Below, piece by piece: positions 19,118 through 27,034 of a stretch of DNA of 32,361 nucleotides. Under the pieces are notes generated by a model. The model was not told where the DNA came from, made no database searches, and saw only the letters and a list, made by a program, of their open reading frames with translations. Origin of the DNA: Candidatus Parcubacteria bacterium (GTDB taxonomy: Bacteria > Patescibacteriota > Patescibacteriia > CAIXNZ01); contig JAPLYC010000099.1 in the NCBI GenBank assembly GCA_026395755.1, forward strand, positions 1 through 32,361. The letters run 5' to 3'. Within the stretch, counting starts at the first letter, position 1. The number at the start of each line of letters is the position of its first letter. The position numbers and the translations under genes are program-made.

Positions 19118-19482
19118 TTAAAACTTTTTACTCTTTAGTGTCAAAATACTGGAAGATAACATCTTTATAATCTCATCTAATCCTTTAATTAAAACATCAA
19201 GTTGGTCCATATTCATTTTGGTCGCATCTTTTAGCAAATTTAGCCAATAATTACTTTCATGAGCTGATTTTAAGGCAATTTGATAATACCTGATGAAGTC
19301 CTTGCGAGAAGAAGCAGCCTTGGCTTCAACTATATTAGCTCCAATCGATGTTGATGACCTTAAAAGCTGATCTAAAATTACCCAATAAACTTTTTTTCAG
19401 GCAATATTTCAATAAACCTTATTATTGAGATTGAAAAGTTATAGGACCTATATCTCAAATCAAATTTTAAATTATCTTCCAT
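19118..19482 (-). pseudogene. Four-helix-bundle protein (S23/TIGR02436-like), frameshifted
   Basis: Own translation: frame 1 MEDNLKFDLRYRSYNFSISIIRFIEILPEKK(fs); other frame VYWVILDQLLRSSTSIGANIVEAKAASSRKDFIRYYQIALKSAHESNYWLNLLKDATKMNMDQLDVLIKGLDEIIKMLSSSILTLKSKKF*. Family hallmarks 'QLLRSsTSIGANivEA', 'kDFi', 'IALKsAhEsNYWL'. Break at the 7-T run 19391-19397 (one A missing on the coding strand); total 365 nt = 3n+2. Confidence 0.85.
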
Positions 19483-19692
19483 AGTTTTTACATTTTACAT
19501 TTAAGTTCTTAGTTTTTTAAATAAAACTTCCATAGTTCTTAGTTCTTACATCTAAGTTCTTAGTTGTTAACAAGAACAACCAAATAACAACTATACACTA
19601 ATAAACTAGCCATTAAAACCATAAGAGGGACCATGCAAATCACAGCCCCTCTTTGTAAATGTTCAAAATATTGTAGTAATGTCAAAAATCAA

Positions 19693-20688
19693 TTATTTCT
19701 TTGCTTTTGCAACTTTGGTATACTTTTTCAAAAGCCAAGCATTGTATTTCTTAACCAGGAAGTAAATAATGATAACTACCAGCAAGATGACAACCAAATT
19801 TACAATAATGACATGCCAGGGAATTACCCAGAAACTGGTAGAAGCATTAAGCATATTAGCTGCTGTGCCATAGCTTAAACTCAAATCAGCAGTATATTTA
19901 CCAAAAGCATAATTTTCTTTTTCCTGCCTGTATTTACCCCAAAAAGTCGTTGCCCCCTTAGCATTGGCATTTTTCACCCAACTGGCGTCATATTTGCGGA
20001 TCTGATCAGGTAAAATATTACCGCCTGTTTCATTCACTATCACCTTGCCTGCTTCAGAACCAAACATGTTTTTAATCACAATGGAACCGGTCGGTTTGAG
20101 ATGGACATTGCCTGAATTTTTAACTCTGATATTGAAATCAACCGGTAATGATAAAAATGATTTTGCAGTGGTGCCAAATTCCGCTAATTCAGCGGACTCC
20201 TTAATTTCACCGGCAATCTTGACCAAGACTAAAGCGCCTAATCTGCTGGTAATTCCTACCTGGGAAACATTAGCTTTTGCTGTCGGAGGCACACTGCTTA
20301 AGAAAATAGCAGCATAATGACCGCCCGGACCTGCAAATTGAGGCACGGCAATTGTAAAAGGAATTTCTACTGTTTGGCCGGCCTGAATACTGATATTGTC
20401 AAAGCCAAATTTAATCCAAGCTGCCAAATCAACTTCTTCGGTTTTGCCTTCTACGAATTCAGGCGCGCCTGTTTCACCTGAAGCAGTGAATTTAACCGCG
20501 GACAAATAATAGGTTTCCGCTGTAGTGTTTTCATTGTGCACTTTTAGCACCTGGTTAATGATGTCGCCTTTTTTGGCGTCAATCTCCAGAATCGGAGGAG
20601 AAATGGTAAGAGCATTGCCAGCCAAAGGCAGCAAAATCCCCAAAAGCATGCCGACCATCACTAAACTACATATTTTTTTTGTTTTCAT
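19693..20688 (-). CDS. Membrane-anchored DUF916/WxLIP-like protein
   Basis: 331 aa; signal peptide, then 'LTISPPILEIDAKKGDIINQVLKVHNENTTAETYYLSAVKFTASGETGAPEFV...WIKFGFDNISIQAGQTVEIPFTIAVPQFAGPGGHYAAIFLSS', second Ig-like part 'SLPVDFNIRVKNSGNVHLKPTGSIVIKNMFG...', C-terminal TM 'VIIVNLVVILLVVIIIYFLVKKY' and basic tail. Organisation resembles DUF916+DUF3324 proteins of WxL loci. Confidence 0.72.
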   Translation of the reverse strand: MKTKKICSLVMVGMLLGILLPLAGNALTISPPILEIDAKKGDIINQVLKVHNENTTAETYYLSAVKFTASGETGAPEFVEGKTEEVDLAAWIKFGFDNISIQAGQTVEIPFTIAVPQFAGPGGHYAAIFLSSVPPTAKANVSQVGITSRLGALVLVKIAGEIKESAELAEFGTTAKSFLSLPVDFNIRVKNSGNVHLKPTGSIVIKNMFGSEAGKVIVNETGGNILPDQIRKYDASWVKNANAKGATTFWGKYRQEKENYAFGKYTADLSLSYGTAANMLNASTSFWVIPWHVIIVNLVVILLVVIIIYFLVKKYNAWLLKKYTKVAKAKK

Positions 20689-20732
20689 ATACCCCTTTTC
20701 TTTAATATTTAATATTATTTAATTAATTATTT

Positions 20733-21815
20733 TTAAAAATTGCCGACTACTGTGATTGTCACCAGCTGTGTATAAGCGCCAGGAGCCTGGGTGCCGATTA
20801 TTCTGGCTACATGACAGATGGATGTATTGCCGGTTGTTACACCACCGTCAACAGCTGTAGCTGATGAAGCAAAGGTCTGAGCAGCTGCATTATCCAAAGA
20901 ACCGATCGGAACATCGAATGATAAAGCATCATTATTTATAGCTGCGCAATTTGCCCAGTTTACTCCCAAAGCCGGGTAAACAGATCCCGTATCTTGGGTA
21001 ACTATTCCGATACCATATTCTGAATTTGTAATTACTCCACCATCAATCTGGTCATTATCATCGCCGTCAGCTTCACGCATAATTGAATATGCCCCATAAC
21101 GTAAACCACCATCTGACTGTATTGCTCCCGTATAACCTCCGATAGCGTTGGTACCCACGGTTACATCATAACCGCAAGATTTAAAAGCACTTGCGCTCAA
21201 AACCCCTAAATCACAAGTATGGCTGGATAATGTCAGGCTTAAAACCGGATCAACAGTACCATAAATAACTACCTGATTGCCCCCAACAGCATTGATAAAG
21301 ACTGCAGCCACACCAGTATCTTCCAGTGTATCAGCATCTGCCCCGGCTCCTCCAAAAAGCCCATCATCACCCAAATCCCAGGTAGTAACTGTAATTATAT
21401 AATCACCTGGAATTGTCGGATTAACAAGATGGGAATTACTTAATGTTACTGTAATTGCATTATCAGGTACAGTACCACCTGTAGTTATAGGAATCTGCAA
21501 ATTTTGTCCGCTTTTAACAGCGGTTCCTTTAGTTGGATTTCCGCCAGTTTGAGTTACCGCCACATCAGCATTTAACACTCCAGTAATATCATAATCCGTT
21601 TCAAAATTAATTTGAATACCATCGCCATCATTTACTTCTGTAGCCGGATCAAATACAAAAGTCCCATTGACAGCTGCTGAAACTTCATAGTTGCTTAGAG
21701 ACGACTGGATAAAAGTGATGGAACCAGCCTGGGCATTCGGGATATTGATCAGACTCAACGAGAAAATCATGACAATGATTCCCCCGATGGATAAGAACTT
21801 AAAAAATTTCTTCAT
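20733..21815 (-). CDS. Secreted two-module surface protein: N-terminal 'yDLs' module + C-terminal WxL-like '-GNF' domain
   Basis: 360 aa with signal peptide; 'DGIQINFETDYDITGVLNADVAVTQ...LVNPTIPGDYIITVTTWDLGDDG'; C-terminal 'LSLTLSSHTCDLGVLSASAFKSCGYDVTVGTNAIGGYTGAIQSDGG...ICHVARIIGTQAPGAYTQLVTITVVGNF'. Confidence 0.85.
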   Translation of the reverse strand: MKKFFKFLSIGGIIVMIFSLSLINIPNAQAGSITFIQSSLSNYEVSAAVNGTFVFDPATEVNDGDGIQINFETDYDITGVLNADVAVTQTGGNPTKGTAVKSGQNLQIPITTGGTVPDNAITVTLSNSHLVNPTIPGDYIITVTTWDLGDDGLFGGAGADADTLEDTGVAAVFINAVGGNQVVIYGTVDPVLSLTLSSHTCDLGVLSASAFKSCGYDVTVGTNAIGGYTGAIQSDGGLRYGAYSIMREADGDDNDQIDGGVITNSEYGIGIVTQDTGSVYPALGVNWANCAAINNDALSFDVPIGSLDNAAAQTFASSATAVDGGVTTGNTSICHVARIIGTQAPGAYTQLVTITVVGNF

Positions 21816-21910
21816 AGTAATTTAATTATTTATAATATTTAATAATAATTTAATAAACTAACTAAAACAAGCTTTTTCAAGGCTTATTTTAATCTCATTT
21901 ACCTAAGGTT

Positions 21911-21919
21911 ATTATAGCA
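21911..21919 (-). promoter_or_regulatory. Putative extended -10 element (TGCTATAAT) upstream of the 20733..21815 gene
   Basis: Plus 'ATTATAGCA' is the reverse complement of TGCTATAAT, ~95 nt upstream of the start codon in a long intergenic gap. No convincing -35. Confidence 0.4.
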
Positions 21920-22021
21920 CAAAATAAATGATTTGTTTTGGGTTAGCAAAGAAAATCTGTGGATAACTAAGTAAGTCTAAAATAGTAAATCTAAAGTTAA
22001 AAGTAATGGGTAAATATTTTT

Positions 22022-23620
22022 TTAAAAATTCGCAATAACAGTAAGGGTTACTGTATGAGAATATAATCCCGGAGGCGTATCATAGCTAATAGTCGCCATA
22101 TGACAAAAAACTATAAGTTCTTCCGCCACAGGTTCCCAATTATTACCCCACAAAATAGGGGTATTTTCAAATGGTATCCCGTACCGGTCAGGTGTTGTTG
22201 TACCATCATAAGTTGCGCATTCATCAATATCATAGCTATCATCTAAATCTAACAAACCATAAGTTTCCGTACCGGGTGTATATGGTTCAGAACCCACATA
22301 ATCAGTCATTTCATGGCCGCCCGGGATTTGAAATTTATGATCTTGCCCTATGTATTGGACATAACCATTAAGAGCATTAGTGCTAACAGTCGCGTAATAA
22401 CCGCAGGTATTTAGCACGCCCGGGTCAATAGTCCCTAAATCACAGGTATTACTGGATAATGCAAAAGAAATGGTCGGATCTACTGCTGCAGTTATATTGA
22501 CATCATCATCTAATGGCTTAGGATAAATAACAACATCCTTACTTCCTTCATCAATTATGCTATCCAATCTAGTAAATGCCCCGTCATAACCTTCGCAGTA
22601 GAAGTTATATGTTTGAATTGTTATGGGATAAACACCAGATGATAGGGGCAAGCTTAAATTTGTATCCGGATATATAAGGTTTTCAATACCAATAACAACC
22701 TCATCGCCTCCCGGGATTACCCACTCTGACCAAGGAAAAAACGAAAAGCCAAAGCAAATAGCATCTTCACAACCATTTACGGCATCATCAACTAGAAAAG
22801 GAGCAGGAGGATGTCCCCAAGGAACAGCTTCTTTATAAATCGTAACATCAGAGATGTCTATAGCCGATAAGTTAAAATTGGGTCCAAAATATATTTTTAC
22901 GCCATTTTGATAACAACCATCATCCATCCCAACAAAATGAGTTGGGGTAAAACGTATCTCGGCCTTACATACTGGCGTACTATCAAAATTAGTTTCATTC
23001 GTACATTCTTCAGACACCGTATTCCAATCATAAAAATTAACGTCGCTCAAATTTATGGGGGCAGGAGAAATAATGCCGGCAGTAATAGTGCTCGTATCAA
23101 TACCCTTACCAAAACTGTCCGTAACATCCATTTGAATCTCGTAATCACCGACAGTATATGGTGTTCTGATTTTATTATTAGCAATCACGATATTCATATA
23201 GCTACCTGCTGCGCAAATATCCGTATCAGTAGAGTCTCCTAAGGTTATAGTGATAATATCCGCATCAATTCCTTCGCCGTCAGTGACAACTACCGTTTCA
23301 TCATCCATTACATTAGCATCATCATCGCAAGTGATAGTAACATCCGCCGTCCCCACGGCGCCCACATTAAATTGATTTTTTTGATCTGCCGAAAAATCAA
23401 CAAAAGTTAGAATTATCTTATCAGAATCAGTACCGCTTATTTCCTCAATTAAATTAAAAACTCCGGCGGTTATATTAATATTGATGGGAACAGCATTAGT
23501 TGAGATTTTATAACTGCTTAATTGTACACTTCCCTCGGCGCTAGCCAACCTGGGATAAAATAACGTTAAATAAAAAACTAAAAGTATTAAAAAAGAGGCT
23601 TTGGCAAAATATGATTTCAT
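22022..23620 (-). CDS. Secreted surface protein: two 'yDLs'-type modules + C-terminal WxL-like '-ANF' domain
   Basis: 532 aa with signal peptide; 'DKIILTFVDFSADQ...' and 'GVKIYFGPNFNLSAIDISDVTIYKE...'; C-terminal 'ISFALSSNTCDLGTIDPGVLNTCGYYATVSTNALNGYVQYIGQDHKF...FCHMATISYDTPPGLYSHTVTLTVIANF'. Confidence 0.84.
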   Translation of the reverse strand: MKSYFAKASFLILLVFYLTLFYPRLASAEGSVQLSSYKISTNAVPININITAGVFNLIEEISGTDSDKIILTFVDFSADQKNQFNVGAVGTADVTITCDDDANVMDDETVVVTDGEGIDADIITITLGDSTDTDICAAGSYMNIVIANNKIRTPYTVGDYEIQMDVTDSFGKGIDTSTITAGIISPAPINLSDVNFYDWNTVSEECTNETNFDSTPVCKAEIRFTPTHFVGMDDGCYQNGVKIYFGPNFNLSAIDISDVTIYKEAVPWGHPPAPFLVDDAVNGCEDAICFGFSFFPWSEWVIPGGDEVVIGIENLIYPDTNLSLPLSSGVYPITIQTYNFYCEGYDGAFTRLDSIIDEGSKDVVIYPKPLDDDVNITAAVDPTISFALSSNTCDLGTIDPGVLNTCGYYATVSTNALNGYVQYIGQDHKFQIPGGHEMTDYVGSEPYTPGTETYGLLDLDDSYDIDECATYDGTTTPDRYGIPFENTPILWGNNWEPVAEELIVFCHMATISYDTPPGLYSHTVTLTVIANF

Positions 23621-23676
23621 GCTTTCGTATTAAAACTTAAAAAATATATTCGTTAGAATAAATGATATCACCAAAC

Positions 23677-24426
23677 CTAAAAGATAGGTATGAATTCATA
23701 AGTCAAAACCGTCTCGTAAGCGCCGGCGGGTGTGTCATCGGCAATATTAACTATAGCTGTAACAGTGAAATTTGTCTGATAAGAGTAGCTCTCAGCATAA
23801 GCAATGGTATCGCCCTCATGAAAAGCAAATTTATTAACCTGATTATAATTAGGAGCTGCCAAGCCAATGCCGCCACTGGGATTAGCGCCTAATGCCGGCA
23901 AAGTGTTTCTGACTAAATTAAGTCCAAATTGTTCAGCGCCGATTGAAATTGAAGCAGCAGTAGTGCCAATAGGCTCAATTGTGTAATCAGCCGAATGCAA
24001 GGACTGGCCGTAAACTTTAATCGTATAACCTTCTTTGGCATTGGTATAAGCGGAAAAAATATGAGTGGCATAACGCGTTATTTTAGGCGAAAGTTCGCCA
24101 AAATCCAAATTTACAGACTGTACGCTAAAACCAACTGTCGGTTCACCTTCAATGCCGGAAAATGCTGTCCGCTGACCAAAATTAGCACTCTCGCTCCGGC
24201 CGGCAGTAAATTCAGACAAATTGGAATCAACTTTAAACCCGGTGCTGTTGGTCAGTCCCCCGCCGGCATCAAATGTATCTATCCAAATCTGGTAATTATC
24301 ACTGGACATACCGGCAATTGACTGATGCGCCAAAGTAATGACCACTGCTAAAACCAGAAGCTTGATTACAACCCTTAAATCTTTCTGCAATTTTTTAATT
24401 TGCTTACTCTTTTTTCTTTTTTGCAT
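23677..24426 (-). CDS. Secreted protein with Cys-free WxL-like C-terminal domain (track ORF 23677..24480, start re-assigned)
   Basis: 'MQKRKKSKQIKKLQKDLRVVIKLLVLAVVITLAHQSIAGMSSDNYQIWIDTFDAGGGLTNSTGFKVDSNLSEFTAGRSESANFGQRTAFSG' then 'VNLDFGELSPKITRYATHIFSAYTNAKEGYTIKVYGQSL...PAGAYETVLTYEFIPIF'. The internal ATG at 24426 precedes a plausible signal sequence; the 24480 start would add a long overlap with the upstream gene. Confidence 0.78.
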   Translation of the reverse strand: MQKRKKSKQIKKLQKDLRVVIKLLVLAVVITLAHQSIAGMSSDNYQIWIDTFDAGGGLTNSTGFKVDSNLSEFTAGRSESANFGQRTAFSGIEGEPTVGFSVQSVNLDFGELSPKITRYATHIFSAYTNAKEGYTIKVYGQSLHSADYTIEPIGTTAASISIGAEQFGLNLVRNTLPALGANPSGGIGLAAPNYNQVNKFAFHEGDTIAYAESYSYQTNFTVTAIVNIADDTPAGAYETVLTYEFIPIF

Positions 24427-26959
24427 GTTTAATAAATCTATCAATAATTTCCAGCCTGGTTTTATTTCGGCCGTCAGCATTTCCCTCTTTATAAACTTGC
24501 CGCAGCATATTTTTAGTGATTGGGTTTTCTTTTATCTTTTTCAATAAATACATGCAGCTTAACAGTACTGTCAGCAAAACCAGCAGCAAAATTATCCAGA
24601 GATACCAGGCTGAAAATCTTGGTGCTAATTTTAAAACTTTACTGATATTAAAATAAACCTTTTCACTCGGAGCTGAATCAATAAAATTCACGTTGGCAAT
24701 GCCGTAAATACTATATTTACCGGGCGTCAAAATTTTATCAGCATAGGCCAGCCAATTGCCGTTGTAATCGGCTAAGGTATAAATAATTGTTTGCGGCACA
24801 GATGAAATAAATAAATAGACTTTGGCGCCCGTTTGAGCCCGTCCCCGGATCAGGGGAAACTCCACCTTATCAATTATGGGCGCAGCCACCACGAATTCCG
24901 GCCGGTTAATAATATACTTTTTCTGTTCTGCTATAATAACCGCCATTTTCGGCAAATCAATCCCGGCCTCAATCACATTACCGGCATTATCAACGGCGCG
25001 TAAAGTCATAATTTTTCCGTTTTTATCCGCCTCGCTGAAAGTATATGGACTCTGAACTTTTTGCCACGGACCTTCATCCAGCTTCATTTCAAAGTAAGCT
25101 AAACCGGAATGATTATCAATAGCTGAAAAATAAATCTTATCGCCTTCAATGCTGGGCTTGAAAAATTCCGGTGCCGTATTATCAATCTTGACCTGATAAT
25201 GCGCGGTTGGTCCATAGCCGTCGCTGTATTTTACTTTCAGGTGAAAATACCAAAAACCGTCAGTTAATTTGCTGAAAGAAAAAACTTTATCCTGAGAAAA
25301 GAAATAACCGATCGCGGGATCTGACAAGGGATTCTGATCAATATTAAAAGTATAGCCTAAATTCTGTTCCGCTACATCCCAGACAAATTGGGGCGTATTA
25401 TTGCTGTACCAGGTTTCCTGGCTGAGATGGGTCGGCGAACTAATAGCAGGCAAGCTTTTTTTCAGAGGCTGTTCGAATTCCTGTTTCTGACATTGAGGAA
25501 TTGGACAGGAATTGCCTCCCCCGCCTCCCCCGCCGCAGGGCGGACACTGACCGCCAAAAACAGTAATACGCACGGCTTGGCTACTTTCCAATGGATTGGC
25601 ATTATTGTCCCGGGCTTTAAATACCGCGTAATATACCCCAAAATTCTTGGGAGTCCAGGTAAAACGCGAAGTTGAAGTTATGCCGTTACTAATCGGGGTT
25701 AAGCTGGCGGTTTCCAGTGGTTCTGAGCTTAAGCTGACATTATCACCGTCCGGATCAGTGGCTGAAACATTGAAAGTCAGGATTTCGCCGGCATTGATTG
25801 TTTTTTCCGCAATCGTTTCAAAAACCGGCGCATGATTTGGCGGCACTGACACCCCGATACTCACTGCCAAATTTGAATTTTTAGGATCAGTCGGATGATT
25901 ATCTTGGGCATTAAAACTGGCTGTATAAACACCTTCTGCTCCCGGAGTCCAGGAAAAATCACCGCTGACAACAACCGCATTATTGACTACATTAGTGAAA
26001 GTGGCTCCGGCTGGAATCGTCCAGGTCAAATTTACCAAATCGCCTTCAGGATCAGTAGCCTGCACATGAAAGCTGACACCGGCTCCCAAATTAATTGATT
26101 TATTGCCAACCGGCTGAAAAATCGGAGCATGATTGGCCGGCGGCACCGGAACCGAAACATTAACTGTAACAGCCAAACTACCGGTTTTGGCACCGGTTGA
26201 ATTATCATCAGTGCCATAGAATTTAAGAGTATAGCTGCCATTAGCTGTCGGTGTCCAGTTAAAATCGCCTTCAGCCACCGGGCCTGTTGTGATATTACTA
26301 ATTATTGCATCAGCCGGAATATCCGTGGTCAAAGTCACATTATCTCCGTCCGGATCACTTGAACGCACATGAAAGCTGACAGTCTGTCCCAAATCAATTG
26401 TTTTATTGCCAACCGGATCAAAAACCGGAGCGCGGTTGGGCTGCGGCGGTGCGCCCAAAACATTGATGGTAATATTAAAACTGCCGCCTAAATTTAACAT
26501 TTCCACCTGATCAGGAGAAATTAAATGTGAACCTGTGGCAAAATTTATAGTGGAACTGCCGACAGCATTGGCTTTAAAAATTAAAGTTCCAAATTTACTA
26601 TTGGTACTGACGCTGTCAACCAGGATAAAACCGCCGACATTAATATGGGAATTAGCATCATCCAGTACCTTCCCCGGACTCTGGTTTGGCCAGGCAGTGC
26701 TTAAATTAAAATCTTTAATTGATAATACCTTTCCGCCGGGAGCTGCCGGAATATTGGTAAAATCAGAAATCAGACGCACGGTATTAATAGCAGCGCCATT
26801 GGGTTCAACTATGATATCAATATAAACATTTTCACCGACATAATAATCGGTTTTAGCCGAAGTCAGCCGGAAAATTGCCCCTGCCGCCTGTGCCGGTAAA
26901 ATCGGGATAAAAAGACTGACTAAAATCAGGAGCAAAATAATTTTGGATAGTTTGGACAT
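24404..26959 (-). CDS. Membrane-anchored cohesin-like + three Ig/cadherin-like repeats protein
   Basis: 851 aa. N-terminal cohesin-like 'FRLTSAKTDYYVGENVYIDIIVEPNGAAINTVRLISDF...FILVDSVSTNSKFGTLIFKANAVGSSTINFATGSHLISPD'. Three 'NHAPvFepVgnKtInlGqtvsFhV.atDPdGDnvsLt...FsWTP...GvYt..F.a.Dn' repeats. Linker 'CPPCGGGGGGGNSCPIPQC'. C-terminal TM 'YLWIILLLVLLTVLLSCMYLL' and basic ~50-aa tail. Confidence 0.8.
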   Translation of the reverse strand: MSKLSKIILLLILVSLFIPILPAQAAGAIFRLTSAKTDYYVGENVYIDIIVEPNGAAINTVRLISDFTNIPAAPGGKVLSIKDFNLSTAWPNQSPGKVLDDANSHINVGGFILVDSVSTNSKFGTLIFKANAVGSSTINFATGSHLISPDQVEMLNLGGSFNITINVLGAPPQPNRAPVFDPVGNKTIDLGQTVSFHVRSSDPDGDNVTLTTDIPADAIISNITTGPVAEGDFNWTPTANGSYTLKFYGTDDNSTGAKTGSLAVTVNVSVPVPPANHAPIFQPVGNKSINLGAGVSFHVQATDPEGDLVNLTWTIPAGATFTNVVNNAVVVSGDFSWTPGAEGVYTASFNAQDNHPTDPKNSNLAVSIGVSVPPNHAPVFETIAEKTINAGEILTFNVSATDPDGDNVSLSSEPLETASLTPISNGITSTSRFTWTPKNFGVYYAVFKARDNNANPLESSQAVRITVFGGQCPPCGGGGGGGNSCPIPQCQKQEFEQPLKKSLPAISSPTHLSQETWYSNNTPQFVWDVAEQNLGYTFNIDQNPLSDPAIGYFFSQDKVFSFSKLTDGFWYFHLKVKYSDGYGPTAHYQVKIDNTAPEFFKPSIEGDKIYFSAIDNHSGLAYFEMKLDEGPWQKVQSPYTFSEADKNGKIMTLRAVDNAGNVIEAGIDLPKMAVIIAEQKKYIINRPEFVVAAPIIDKVEFPLIRGRAQTGAKVYLFISSVPQTIIYTLADYNGNWLAYADKILTPGKYSIYGIANVNFIDSAPSEKVYFNISKVLKLAPRFSAWYLWIILLLVLLTVLLSCMYLLKKIKENPITKNMLRQVYKEGNADGRNKTRLEIIDRFIKHAKKKKE

Positions 26960-27034
26960 ATTTGTTTAAATTATAGATTTTAGATTATAGATTTTGGATT
27001 CAAACTTTGGACTTCGAACTTCGGCCTTCGGACT

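Noticed and set aside
19118-19482. Complete diversity-generating retroelement
   Set aside because: Only an Avd/S23-like four-helix-bundle remnant is seen; no reverse transcriptase ORF and no TR/VR pair recognised in the window.
19490-19600. Direct repeats considered as a CRISPR array
   Set aside because: Units are short (~11-12 nt), degenerate and irregularly spaced, with no uniform spacers and no cas genes.
23995-24321. 108-aa plus-strand ORF (and similar antisense ORFs at 22907, 11009, 26535, 25388)
   Set aside because: All antisense to long minus-strand genes with coherent domains; products look like codon shadows.
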